NCBI RefSeq assembly: GCF_033807715.1
Contig: NC_084596.1
Span: forward strand, 40,317,958-40,381,957
Source of the DNA: Cololabis saira
Lineage: Eukaryota; Chordata; Actinopteri; Beloniformes; Belonidae
Direction of reading: 5' to 3'
DNA: 64,000 bases
Shown here: positions 13,601 through 27,900 of the stretch, piece after piece
How positions within the stretch are numbered: position 1 is the stretch's first letter
Layout of the letters: each line of letters begins with the position of its first letter
Translations under genes and position numbers: made by a program
Notes under the pieces: generated by a model
What the model saw: only the letters and a program-made list of their open reading frames with translations
Databases searched by the model: none
Told to the model about the DNA's origin: nothing

Positions 13601-16600
13601 AACAGATCCAGGCAGCAAACAGACGGATGAAATCGGTTTTAATTTTTCCCAAATTCCGTTTTATTTGTTGTTTATTTTGTTATTTGTTCGGTCTATTTTG
13701 GTTTTTAATTTTTGAGAATTTGGTTTTTAGCATTTTTTACAAATGTAACCCCAAGACAGTATATAAAGTAATGAAATATAGACGATTTATGCAATTATAA
13801 CTGAAAACTTTAATGTTTTCATACCTTTAATCAAATCAAATCAAATCAAACTTTATTTATAAAGCACCTTTCATACAAAAAATGCAACACAAAGTGCTTT
13901 TCATAAAACATAAACATAAAATGTATTAGTGCCCCCCCCCCCGCACACACACAGATAGACACACACAGACACATGGTGCAGACATGGCTAGGCACAGAGG
14001 ATCCAGGTGAGGAAACGGTCACAGGGAGCCGTCCACGCCAGGAGTTCCCATAGCCCGCAGCTACAAGGGGGGTTCCTCCACAGAGACCATCCCGGCCCGG
14101 ACGGATAGAGGAGTCCACACCACAGCGGTGAAGCCGTGGTGCAGAGCTCCACAACCATCCAGGCCAGAACCACCCCCAGGACGACCCCCTGCAGGCCAGA
14201 TTCACTCCCAGCATGGAGGCTCCCCATGAGGAAACACTGGAGCTAAAAGCTGCAAGAAAGCAGGATAAAATACAGTAAAAGAGTTTAAAAAGTATAACAT
14301 AACGTAAAATCCTAAAAGTATGTCTAAAAAGCAAGACATTAAAAACTAAGGAATAAGACAGTAAAATGTATAAAATAGACCATAAATAACGACTAAAATA
14401 TTTAGATAAAACATTAAGATAAAACAATGAAAATAAATTATGATAAAAAAAAGAAGGATAAACTAAATATAAAACAGAGTAGTAAGATCCAATAAAAATA
14501 AGGGTGAGCATAAAAAATTATAAAGAGTTAAATGAGTCAGTTAAAAGCCTGATTAAAGAGATGGGTCTTGAGCCTCTTTTTAAAAACATCAACAGTCTCT
14601 GCGGCCCTGAGGTTCTCCGGGAGGCTGTTCCACAATCGGGGACCATAAAAACTGCCTTTAAACATATTTAAAGGCAAAAACATGGCACCAGTTATTCTCG
14701 TGTCCAACCAAACATTACTATTTTGGGGATAAACAAAAAAATAACCAAAAGTTGTAATGTAATGATGAAAACAAAAATAACACAAATATTTTTTTTTTTT
14801 TAAATAAATCCATCTTTAGACATATGGATCGATTTTTAGGAATTAATATGAGAATCGATTTAGAATTGGGAAATCGATTTTTTCAACACAGGCCTAGTCT
14901 CAAGGCCTCCGTTTCCATGTTAGCTGTACTTATCCGTAGTTCATTGGAGTGCGATGGCTGGGGTCGTGGCGATGAAAGGCTGAACTGTCTGAGTTCTTCT
15001 CTCCGTGGTCTGTGTAGACCAGCTGACCCACAACACTGACTGGATGGTACATTTCAAGTTGCACTAAATCTGCAAAATGGAAACGATGTTCAGTCAGTTG
15101 AGAGGGCTTAGTTCTGCGTGTCATGTGGAACGATAAAAGCACGCATGAATGTGTGTTGTGATTTTATCGGTAATGAGTAAATATTAACATTTCCACGTGA
15201 GTAAGAAATGTCTGAGCTATACTGTTCTCCTCAAGTTAACTTTGCTGTTTGGTATTTGCTTAAGCAGACTTTGAGAAAAGGCTGTCTGAGACGCAGACAC
15301 ACCTCAAACAAAGTTAATTCTCTCCTGATTTGTTGAGGTGAAACTAATCCATCAGAAAATCCCATCTCCCCTCGGAGGGAGTAAATCCAGGATCTGCTGC
15401 AGGTATCCTAAGGAGGAAAACTCTGAGATGGCAGCAGGGAGTTGTGTCATTTCTCTACAGTCCCTGTCTCATATTAGCTATGTCTCCTGTGCAGCGATTT
15501 ACACATCTTAGCCCGGTTTCAGCTCATCTCTGACATTCATGTTGCATTATCTGCTTCACTGCATGTCTCTGGACATACCAATCTAATTTGTACACTGGTA
15601 AAAGCACAATAACAGGGAAACATTTTCCAAATCGTTATGTTTAAAGGTAGAGGACACGAATGCCAAAGACTGGGAGGCAGTAATAATAAATAATGATGTC
15701 TTTTAATTGGAGCCAAAACGGTTGCCTTAACAGGATAATCGTTGAATTAAAGAAATACTGGCAGGCACCTCAAGGATAACCCAAACAGACCGAACAATGG
15801 GATTCTGACTGGCAGCAAAACGAGCAGAAGATGAGCCACGCAACGACGGCCGAGCAGGGGAGAAAAAAACGAAAGCAGGCACGTAATAACAGACACTCAA
15901 AGGCAAACGGGACACGTGATTTGGCAATCAATAAAGAGAGGACCAATAAAGGAAATCCAAAAAGAATCCTTGCAGAAGGGAAAAGCCCTTTCAAAATAAA
16001 ACAGGAGAACAAAGAAAGAATCAAATAAACCCAAATCAGAATTACATGAGCACGACACCAATGTACGATAAGAATGATGTCTAATCAAAAACAAAGGTTA
16101 TTTTAAAAGTTAATCATTGATTTGTATGGATATAAAATTAATGATGCATTAATTTTATATCCATAAAATTAATTATCTGTACCCACTTTCCCAACCACCA
16201 TGTCTAGGAGACAAATACTTTAGGAAATTCAAACGATAAAGTCGACCAGAGTACTTTGCTATCAAATGTATTCATAATTAGATACAATAAGACCATAGTG
16301 TATAATATATTTGAAAATATAAAAAGGCAATAGATAGGAAAAGATGCTAAATCAAGTAAAGTGCAATGCTACAGAGCTACAGGCTGAAAGACAAAGAGGA
16401 AAGGTGAATCCGTAGCTATGATTTACTGTAAATATGTCTGGGTGGCGCAGATGTAAAGAAGTAAACTGTTGCACAGATTTGAGGAAACGAGCGCAAAGGT
16501 TTGATCACCTCTGTGTTTCAATCTGGATGTTGAAACCTTTTGGAGCACAACGCCGGTTTACTGCTGTGTGGATGTGACAATGGTCTGACAGAGAAGATGG

Positions 16601-19600
16601 CACCAATTCATTCAAAGCCTTAAATGTAATTCTTTAAATCAATTTGTAATTGATCAGGAAGCCAAGATCAAAGTTACTTGACCATGTGTCTTCATGGCAG
16701 TTAAAAGACGAGGTGTCTGGATTTATTGACGACTGATCCAAACCCATGCACAGGTGCATCGTAGTAGCCTAGTTATAGTATCTAAAAAGCGTAAATATTT
16801 TTTTCTAGGTCACTGAGGGGCATTTAGGGCGGCTTCAAACTGCAGCTGTTCAGATTATACAACGTGTTAACTTGTGATTTTAGTGTTGAAGTCGTTGACA
16901 CTTCACACTCTGAGACTGATCAGTGAATGATCTGACAGTAACCCAGTGCTCTCTTACCTGGCTAAAGCCGGGCAGACACTGTGCGATCATCGGCTCGTTT
17001 TGAGCCGATTTTCCAGTCGTGCAACTTTTTTTTGATCAGGCCCGATTTTGACCCAATCGTTGCTCGTGCCTCGTGCAGTGTACGTGGGGTAACGATGAGA
17101 GATTAACACCTCACGACGAGCTCCCGATCACAAATCGTGAGGTCGCAAGAAAATCAAGCGTGTTTGAAATCCTGGTCGCTCCTCGTGAATGAATCGCACA
17201 GTTGAAGCAGTGCTGCGACCCGATTTACCTCATCCTTTCACAGAGAGCATGCGCAATCTCAAAAAACTATTATTTGTAGTTTAAGTGTTGCAAATTCACA
17301 TTACAAATCATGTTTTAATAGCAAAAAAAAGACTGCATTTCCACGTACGGTGCGGGTCGCCGCGTACCCTGCGCCGTAGGCTCTGCGTTGGTGTAACGCT
17401 GAACCATAAATCAGCCTTTAGTGAGCTCTGTCTGCTGTTCGGAACACTCATTTTGCTGGGACGTCGGTTCCTCCGCCGAGACACAACTTTTGCGGTACGC
17501 GTTCTTTGTTGTGTCTAAAAATGATGCGCAGTGCCCACCCAATCAGAAACGGTACAGATATTTGGGGATTTTTTTAATATATATATAAAAAAATAAAATT
17601 ATAAAAAAATAAAGGATCCCCATAACCTTTGATCAGGTGGGCGGGACGCACGTTTGGGTACAGCCCACCCCTACCCCAGAACCGGCCTCGAGTTCCATTA
17701 CAGAGAGGTCCGACAGGAGGATAATGATCGTATAGTGTGAGCAGACGGGTCGCATCCGAGCATCGGCTCGTACAGTGTGAGACCATAAATCGTGGGCTCT
17801 GAACTTTTGAACTCCGCGATCTAGTCGTGCAGTTTGAGATGGGGCTGAATCAAACCATTTAAAATATCGCACAGTGTATGCCCAGCTTAAGTAAACTCAG
17901 AGTAAGCACTAAATATGCATTTTCTGTTGCAAAAGGTGATCTGTATGTTCATCACCATGGAAACATACAACTACGCGCAATCAGTCCCACTAGATTATTA
18001 GGTGTCCCACAGTAATTACTGTGGGACACCTAATAATCTAGTGGGACTGATTGCACGTAGTACAAGAAGCATGTTGCCCTTTCTTCTCTATCATTATTGT
18101 GGTTTTGACACTCCGTAGATGCCGTAGATGATGTCTGCTTACGTTTGCCACCAACGTCCTCCACTCTGTGTTAACTACAGTCAATCAGAGTTGACTGAAA
18201 TCATTCAGAACAGTTGTGGAACAGAAAGCTTGAGTTTTGTTGACGCGTGTTCAAACGCAAGCTCTGGTTTTATCTCAGGGTGGGTGTTCTTTCTGAGAGG
18301 AGGTAGAACAGACTTTCAGTAACCATACCGGCACTGACCCTGAGAACAGAAGAGTTGGTATAAACTCTGAGCGTGATGACTCCGAATTCAGTGCAGCAAA
18401 AAGAGCTTCGTTACCGTGAGTTGCCATGGCAACGTCGAGGAAACGATAAAGATCCTACCTCCCACCATTCGATTTAGAGATTTTATATCAATATAAAGGG
18501 AATTTGAGCATATATTTCCGTGGAAAAGTGACAACGCTGCAGCGGCGAAGGAAAGGGAAATGGCGTGGGAGTAATTCTACAGCGAGCGAATGCGTAATTT
18601 AAGTATGTAATCACTGTTATATCAAGGCACGAGTGACAATTGGTGCAATGTGGGTGTATTATAGACAACCTAAAACTGGCTTTTCATGGAGGTGAAATCT
18701 TGCTGGTGGAAAAAGAAGAACCACGGGAGCAGTTGATAAAGTATAAAGATAAAGTATGAAAACATGATTCACGCAGGAACAGTTTATGAACAGGTTAACA
18801 ATTTGCCCAAGTAACAGGAACAGCATCCAATGAGCTTTGATGAGGATAGCCGTAGGGAACAGCCTGTAGCGCTGCCATCACGGCTTAAATCACGCTGGGA
18901 AATCCTGAAGGAGAATTCCTTTCCTCAAAGAAATGGAAGTAGAAGAGCATTGAAATATCCTATTTAAATTATCAATGTTATGAATTTCCAGGATATAACT
19001 GTGAGGTTTTGAGAGTGTGGATTAGAAACTGGTTCAGACATTTACTCACGGTTCTCCACACCGTTCCTTCTCTCAAAGGCTTTGTTCAGTATAGACACCG
19101 TTATGAAGAAAACTTGCATTAAAGATAAACAGCTTTTAAAAAATGCAATTAATTCAAAGTGTTGAAATTAAACAACTCAAAGTATTTGGTGTAAAGTGAG
19201 AGTACATAATAGGGGACGTTTGTGACACACCGACAAAAGGTTCTTGGATAAAAAGAGCCGTCACGAGTCACCTCCAGATTTTTGCCAACAGAATCTCCAA
19301 AACAAATGACTTCATTGTTGTTTTCATTAAAAATAGGAAAGTTGAGTTTCATCCAGGCATTTACTGTCATAAAGGCTGTAGAGGGTTTTTAGTTTTTGTT
19401 GTTTAACTTAATGAAAAAATAGACCTTGTTATGAGTAAATCAATTATAGCATAATACTTAAACCCTGAAAGGAACAGAACAGAGCTCCCTGAACTCACCA
19501 AAAATGTACTTTTAGGGGCACGGTGCATACTGCAGTTAGACTAGTTTAATGACACTATTTAGATAGCAAAGACACAGCATGACTGCTAATGAACATTGCA

Positions 19601-20146
19601 TGGTTGCCCTTACATTAAATATTTTTAACTTTGAAATTGTATGTTTTAAAATTGTATGTAATTGCATGTTTTTTATTGATTGCTGTAAAATTCTGCTCTT
19701 TTTTCAGTGGAGCCCTGGCTTTCACTGCTAGCTGAATTGAGAAAAATCAAATCAATGACAAATTTCTGCTAATGCTTAATCGTTTGACAGAGATTCTGGC
19801 TTTTAAAATGCTTTTTTGTGCTCAAATAGTTCAGCGGTTGGTCATTCAGGAGTTAACCACAGATGTTGCATCATTTTCCTTATAAATAGGCCTCAAAGGC
19901 AAATAACACTCAAAATCATTTATTATAAAGCACCCTTAAAAGAGAGATTTAAAGGAGGACAGTCCCCGATGTTTACAGACGCAGTCCTCAAAAAGTCATA
20001 AAACTATTCAGGACTGCACCTTTGATAGCACTGAAACGCTCAAGCCCTCACAGCAGAGTGGACAGGGAGCTCAACAGTTAAGAGAGGGTAATTAAAAAAC
20101 TCCAGGACCATTCCAGCAGTGCCACCCTTGAGCCCTCATGAAGGAT

Positions 20147-20235
<89 letters not shown>

Positions 20236-21862
20236 AACTGAAGAAGCATCTCAGGATGCATCTCCGTTCCTGTCACAACTGTATAATATATTTAACCATT
20301 CATCCTCAACACATCACTTTCACTGTGTATAAATTAACTCAAAACTACAGCTTCAAAATGAATGTAATGGAGTAAAGGTGTATTGGAAATCCTTTAACAC
20401 TGGCTCAGGGAATTTCTGCCCATAGCTTATTTAATCAGGTAGATTAAGAGCAAATCCTTATTTACAGAATTGGCGAGACAGTTAGAAGCTCCCCTCGCGC
20501 GACTGCAGGCGAGCGAAAATACTGTCAAATGTGTTTTTACCTTTTTTGCCTTTCATGTTGTTTATTTCCACACAAACCTCTTACCTAACTGACAGAATGA
20601 CAAGTATTTCATTTTATTTTATTTTTGCATCAGAATGTGAGTTTTCCCAGAATCCAATGAGTCTTAAAGTCTTCCCTACCAAAGCTCCTTCTATATAAAA
20701 CCGTGTGTGTGGCTCTTTTTAAGTAGCGAAAAAGAAAAAGAAAAAAAAGAAAACGCAGCTGCTCAACGCCGGTGCAATAATACTCAGCCATTTCTTGACA
20801 ATAGACAATTCAACTGCTTTGAATCGCTTAGAAAAGCAGCAACAGTTGGGCGTCCCGCAGTATAAAACACCAATCTACGTTTTATCATCTGAAGTGGAAG
20901 TGTGCTTATTAATCACCGAGCGGGGCAAATATTGGATGCAGAAGTGAGTGGGCCCTGATGAAGACAAGTGCACCGCTAAAATGAGAACGTGCCGGTCTGG
21001 TTATGCATCACTTTTATGGATTAAACACATCATTTCATTAATTTGCAGTCGGGCTGACTTACATTCATTTGCCATTTTGCAGTTACTGTAGAGTTGGGCC
21101 AGATTGATGATCAGGGAAAATGAGAGGAGGGAAAGAAGATGAAGGCTACATTTTATGAGGGATGTAGAGCAGCACCTGCGACGCTATGGCCGTTCATTAA
21201 ATTTGCATATAGTAGCTACTCAGGATTCAGGGAGAAAACGTGAGGATAAAGTGCAAAAATGTATACCGACGCAGAGTGAACTTGAACAGATAGATTAAGC
21301 CGTGCTCTAAAGGATTTATTCAAACAAGGCAATCGGTTTAGAGTTTGCTGGAAGGTTGATGTCTTTTGTTACACCAAAAGAAATGATCCTGGCTGATGAG
21401 GGAAACCTCCCTCGTTAAAGGCCAGAAATGGGTAGAGTAGCCAAAAATTGTACTCAAGTAAAAGTACTGTTACTTCAGAATAATATGACTCAAGTAGAAG
21501 TAAAAAGTAGTCATCCAAATAATTACTTGAGTAAAAGTAAAAAAGTACTTGGTGAAAAAACTACTCAAGTACTGAGTAACTGTTGAGTAACGTCTGATTT
21601 ATTTTTTTAACACAACCATTCAAACAGACAAAAGTACAAAATAATCATCTTCAGGCAAATGAAATCAATAAAATAATAAAATTAATTAAAATTAATAAAA
21701 AATAGCTTAAATTATAAATAATCTTAAAATAAATCCAAGTACTTCAATAAATAATAAAATAAATAAAACAATAACAGAATAAAAAATAAATTAAGCACAA
21801 GTAGCACTTCTTTTTTAACCAGGCTCCGCAGGCAAAACTAGAACAAACCCATGAACTCATAC

Positions 21863-21904
<42 letters not shown>

Positions 21905-24900
21905 AGTCTGTGTATATGTGACAAAACATGCAAAAACAAACATTTTTCCGAAAGAATCACTCAGTGATGTCATGAGATTGACGCGTACGCGGGAGGGATA
22001 AAAGAAAAGTAATGAGCTCAATGTAGCCTAATGTAGCGGAGTAAGAGTACAGTTTCTTCACAAATTTACTCAAGTAAAAGTAAATAGTGATTCAAAACTA
22101 CTCCTAAAAGTACAACATTTCCCAAAACTTACTCAAGTAAATGTAACTCGTTACTACCCACCCCTGTTAAAGGCCTTTCCATGATCCATTCATTGTGATT
22201 CACTGCATTGAAAGTTGACTTTAATGAGGTTCTTAGCCTTTTTGACCCATTATGAAATGAAACAATGCTGAATGAAGGCTGACTGATGGATTTGCGTGCT
22301 GTGGTCTTCTCACCTCTCTTTCAGGTGAGTGAAACCAGAACTGGGCCCCTCGGATGCAGCAACTACGACAATCTGGACACGGTCAGTTCTGTACTGGTCC
22401 ACAGTCCAGAAAACAAGGTTCAGCTACAAGGTAAAACACAAGTAACTGTTACAGCATACCTCCCATTTTTGCTCCTTAGTTTCACCTTGGACCAGCAGAA
22501 TACATTTTAATGAGTGAGTATCAGAGCCGCGGGCACAGCAGGCGGCTCGCTGTGTCTGACTTAAGTGAGCCCCTTGCAGGCAGCAGTCATATTTAAAGCC
22601 CAGATAACACTCTTAAGCTATCCCGCATGTTTCTCAATTTCTATGCATTTATACAAATTGAAATATTCGATTTTTATTAGCAACTTATCAACCTTTTAAT
22701 TTATTTTCTATGTCCTCTTCAGCATCAACAGTGTATATGAATGCTGCGAATGCAGCCAGTAACTCGTGTTCAAACCTCTAAACATTGCTTTCATCCTCTT
22801 TTGGGGCGAAGGTGAGGTTTATGAAATGGTGGAAAAGTTGAAATTTCTCCTAGTTTATAGGAGGAATAAAAAGAAAACGGACCCTTATGAAATGATTGAT
22901 TTTTGGCATTGATTTACAACTAAATGTACTGTGATCTTCATCTAAGTCAAAATAACAGACAAACACAGAAATATAAAAATATAAACTAAACAGAGATGTC
23001 AAGTCAGTGCTTTAGGTAGCTCTCAATTCAGATGATGCAATGTTTACTGTCCTCACTAAAGCTTAACTGAAATATAAATTGGGAATTCATTTTACCTTTG
23101 ATGATGGGAGTTGGTCCAGAGCAGTGAAAATAACCCACATCATGAGGCTGTCTCTACCTTCCCCGTTGGTATGACGGCTTCATGTTGCTCAATTCAAATT
23201 CATTGCAATTCCAAATACTTTATTAATCCTTGTTGCAGTTATAATGATTTAAATCTCTTCTAAGATTAATTGTAGAGGTTTATAGCTGTGGGCAGGAAGC
23301 ATCTCCTGTAGATTTCTGTATCTCTTGAAGAGGTCTGAAGGATCTCCTGTAGAGGTCTGAAGGATCTACTGTAGATTTCTGTATCTCTTGTAGAGGTCTG
23401 TAGGATCTCCTGTAGAGGTCTGAAGGATCTCCTGTAGATTTCTGTATCTCTTGTAGAGGTCTGTAGGATCTCCTGCAGAAGTCTGAAGGATCTCCTGCAG
23501 AAGTCTGAAGGATCTCCTGTAGATTTCTGTAGGATCTCTTGTAGATTTCTGTAGGATCTCTTGTAGAGGTGTGAAGGATCTCCTGTGGAGGTCTGTAGGA
23601 TCTCCTGTAGAGGTCTGTAGGATCTCTGTAGAGGTCTGAAGGATCTCTTGTAGAGGTCTGAAAGATCTCCTGTAGAGGTCTGTAGGATCTCCTGTAGAGG
23701 TCTGTAGGATCTCCTGTAGAGGTCTGTAGGATTTCCTGTAGAGGTCTGAAGGATCTCCTGTAGAGGTCTGTAGGATTTCCTGTAGAGGTCTGTAGGATTT
23801 CCTGTAGAGGTCTGTAGGATCTCCTGTAGAGGTCTGTAGGATCTCCTGTAGAGGTCTGAAGGATCTCCTGTAGAGGTCTGAAGGATCTCTTGTAGAGGTC
23901 TGAAGGATCTCCTGTAGAGGTCTGTAGGATTTCCTGTAGAGGTCTGTAGGATCTCCTGTAGAGGTCTGAAGGATCTCCTGTAGAGGTCTGAAGGATCTCT
24001 TGTAGAGGTCTGAAGGATCTCCTGTAGAGGTCTGAAGGATCTCCTGTAGAATCTGAAGGATCTCCTGTAGAATCTGAAGGATTTCCTGTATTTGTCTGAA
24101 GGATCTCCTGTATTTGTCTGAAGGATCTCCTGTATTTGTCTGAAGGATCTCCTGTATTTGTCTGAAGGATCTCCTGTATTTGTCTGAAGGATCTCCTGAA
24201 GTGAACTCTGCTCTGTCCTGTGTTGTAAACAGCATCCGTGTTGTATCTCCAGTCCAGTCTGCTGTCCTGGTGACCACTGTTTCCGTCAAGTTTTGTCTAT
24301 TTTTCACCACACATATGTTGAATATTCTTCCCAAACCATTAAGTTCTATTTTATCAGTTCACAAACCGTTTTCCTGCGCAGTGTTAGAGATGCTTATTGG
24401 CAATCTTGAGGCAAGCAGCAATGTTTTGAGTGCTGGCTTCCTCCGCAATGTTCAGCCATGAGCATCCTGTCTGTTCATTGACTTACAGTATGTGTGGAAG
24501 TGTCACTACATGAGGATTGGAGTCATCTTTGCTGGGTGGCCAGTTCTGGGGAGAATAGCCACAGCACTAAACTCTCTGCATTTCTACAAAACAAGTCTAA
24601 CTATGGACTGATGGATGCCTAAACGCTTTGGGGCGACTTTTTATCCCTTTCCAACCATATAAAGATAAACATCTCTTGATCGTGCGTCTTCAAAGATGTC
24701 CTTTTGATGATACATGGTGCACATCAGCAGATGCGTCTTCTGAACATCCATCCATCCATTACCCATAACTGCTGATTCCTATTCAGGGCCAGGGGTATCT
24801 GCTGGATCCTGTCCCAGCTCTGTTTGATTGATTGTATCAATCAAAGTAGCTCCATGTCCACTTTCATTAAATGGACTCCAAGTCTGTGAACTACTAACTT

Positions 24901-27900
24901 GCTTATTACTGAATTATCTTCATTAAAGTACGGTAATTAGTTCACTTACTTTCTCATCCTGCAATGTGATGCCCAATAAAGACAAGAAACGATAATTGTT
25001 AGTTTTAGCAGGCCTTAGTAAGTATACTGTGTTTGTCTACGTGTTATCTAAGATGACAATAAGATCACAATTTAATGCAAACTAATGCAGAAAAACAGTT
25101 AATTAAAAAGGAATCTTTCTTTTTTGCCACTTTGTTTCAGAAAAACACACCAACACCACAACATAATTGCTTTTGCTGCCTCGCAAAGTGTTTTCAGAGT
25201 AGGCAGGTTTGCGTCGCAGAGCAATCTTGTTCCTCCATGAAAAGTGCAGAATAAACCTAAACTGAACAGGAACTGAGGGGGCTTAATTCTAAGAAAATGT
25301 CAAAACTATTTCTCTGAGCATTATTTTGGGTTTTATTAATGGCCAAAAGCAACAGCATATAAACCTTGAACTTCCCTCCTGCCTCACAGGCAGTCAGCCC
25401 GCAGCAGGCCATCATTTACTGCTCGCATAAATCTTCCATCTTTTCACAAACTTTTCATCTTTGTCAGAGGAAAAATGTCATTGATGTGCTGAATAGCTGA
25501 CTCATACAGTCAATGACTCATTTCTGAGTGGCTACTTTCAACAGCAGAGTAATTCATGTTTCACTCTCATGTAAATAAGATAGAGTAGAAATGTGTTTTT
25601 TTTGCCTGTAACAGTACTACAGTGGACTTTTCCTCTACTTCCTGTAGACCTGAGGTCTGCTCAAACTGTCAGCCCCTTTAAATCAGGCCTAAAAACATTA
25701 CTGTTTACTGAAGTGTACTCTTAAATTAAATACTTACCTGCTGTACTCTACTGCCCCTTTTAAACAACTTGTGCTTTTTAAAATCAATTGTCAAATTGGT
25801 TTGATTCACCGTACGAATCGGCACAGATTACTTTGGTAATATTGTATTTGACCCGGTCTTTGTACGTTTTGACCGTATAGAAACGTAATTCTCGTCAGTT
25901 GTGTGAAATAAGACCTGGAAACAGGCATTGTGGCATAGAATTGTCAAATTGGTTTAATTCGCTGTACGAATTGTTACAGATTACTTTTGTAATACTGTAT
26001 TCGACCCGGTCTTTGTACATTTTGACCGTATAGAAACATAATTCTTGCCATTGTAAGAATGAGATGTGTCAGGCTGGTATGGTGAGGACCCAGGTGCAGG
26101 AGAGAGAGTGGGAGGCCAGAGGCAGGAATTCTAAAAAAAAAATCAAGGATTTATTAACAAAAAGGCAAGAACCAAAAACAAAGCGCTGCTTAGCAGGATC
26201 AAAACTCACAGGAACAGGGATCAAAAAACTAGAGCAAATGGAGCACATGGAGGGAAGCACAGTACGGAGCCACAAGGAGCAAGGGAATGACAAGACCAGA
26301 TATACACAGGAGATAACGAGACACAACGAGACACAGGTGCAGACAATCAGGGCAGATGGGACACAGGCGGGGCAAAACAGTAACTCAAAAACTGGGGGGA
26401 AGTGTCAAACCCTGACAGAGATGTACCTGCTGTACTCTACTGCCCTTATTTTTCAACAACTTGTGCTTCATATTATTTTACCTCTTTTCTTATAATTTTA
26501 TTTCATTAGGGCCCGAGCACCTTCAGTGTGAAGGCCCTATTGTATCTGTAGGAATTTTTTTCTTTCTTTCTTTTTTCTTTATTCTGACGAAAGGAAGGCC
26601 TTTTTGCCCCCTAAACGTGCCCAAAAAGTCACCAAATTTTGCATGCAAGTCAGGCCTGGCGAAAAATTCGATATTTAACGGTTTGCATTAATGGTCGTGG
26701 CAAAATGGCTCAACAGCGCCCCCTTGAAAACTTTGTGCCTCAAGCCCCACAATATGGTTTGACGTACATGCACGAAAATCGGTACACACCTGTATCATGT
26801 TGCAACTTAAAGAAAAGTCTCTTGGCGTCATGCCCGAAACCGAACAGGATGTCGGCCATTTTGAACATTTGGAATTAATCGCGTAATTTTGGAGCAATAT
26901 ATGCCATTCCTTCGAGAATTAATACGGCCCGAACCGTATCGTGAACCCAGGTGTTTTATACATCAAAATGTGCGACTCCATCCTGCGAGTACACGCATTA
27001 CTTTTCTCTTTCAAAAGTGTTACCGTGGCGACGTTAGACGCGATAAGGCGCGCCCCCCCTTCATCTGATTGGTCCATATTTGTTAGTTCCCCAAAAGTCA
27101 CCAAATTTTGCATGCAAGGCAGGCTTGGTGATAAATTTGATATTTCATGGTTTGCATTAATGGGCGTGGCAAAATGGCTCAATAGCGGCCCCTAGAATAC
27201 TTTTCATCGGACTCTGTATTGAGTCCTTGAGCTTCATTGGCCTTAATTAGCCCCGCTCCTTCTTCTGATTTGTTGTCCCTATTTTCTGCTATAACTTTTG
27301 GATGGTTTGACATAGAAAGTCGTGGCTGGTGTCATTTCTGATATGCTTATGGGGGGCGGTGGCCGTGAGTGCGAGGGTCCGTTCATTTTATTTGTTATTT
27401 ACTGTTTAATTATGTCTTGCCGCTTTTAATGTTGATGTAAAGAACTTTGAATTACCTTGTGTTGAATTGTGCTATACAGATAAACTTGCCTTTTCAATAG
27501 ACTTATGTACGTTAAGAAGCTTTCCATTTAAAATATCTCCAGTTGTCTTCTTCCACTTAGCTCATGACATATTTGTGGTTTTGTGTCCTGGTCCTGGTGC
27601 GTCTCAGGCCTGCAGGTCATCCTACCGGGCTACCTACAAAGCTGCTTCATCCAGGCGGCTCTCGACTACATCGGCTGTAAATCTGAGGGCCGGTTCGTTT
27701 GCCAGAGCAACGACTGCTGGTGCGAGTGCAGCGCAGACTTCCCAGAATGCAACTGTCCACACTCTGACCTGGACACGCTGGAAAAGAGTCTCCTGCACAC
27801 CAGAGATTCCTTGAAGCTGATCAGCCAGGATTTTGAGGAATCAGGTGAGTCAAGAAGTGATTGTTTAAAATGAAATGCAGAATATCAGCTCACAAGTGGA

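Larger units (their letters stand above)
25611..27490 (+). mobile_element. 5'-truncated LINE split by two later insertions
   Basis: A reverse-transcriptase C-terminus can be read at about 25660-25725 ([19 protein letters not shown] then stop). The 3' end with CTATACAGATAAACTTGCC lies near 27470-27490. A solo LTR (26067-26417) and another element (26504-27384) interrupt it. The 3'-UTR piece TACCTGCTGTACTCTACTGC occurs twice (25734 and 26424), so a duplication also took place. Confidence 0.7.

Noticed and set aside
13846..14511. 221-residue minus-strand frame
   Set aside because: It covers the 3' UTR of an inserted LINE and has no domain.
20148..20375. Tyr-Ile repeat proteins here and at 40119-40346
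   Set aside because: They are translations of TA/AT microsatellites.
23366..24334. 322-residue minus-strand open frame
   Set aside because: It is a translation of the 22-bp minisatellite; three units make 22 codons.
26064..26495. 143-residue frame and related ones at 58465-58740
   Set aside because: They lie within two copies of a solo LTR; similarity between them reflects the LTR, not a gene.
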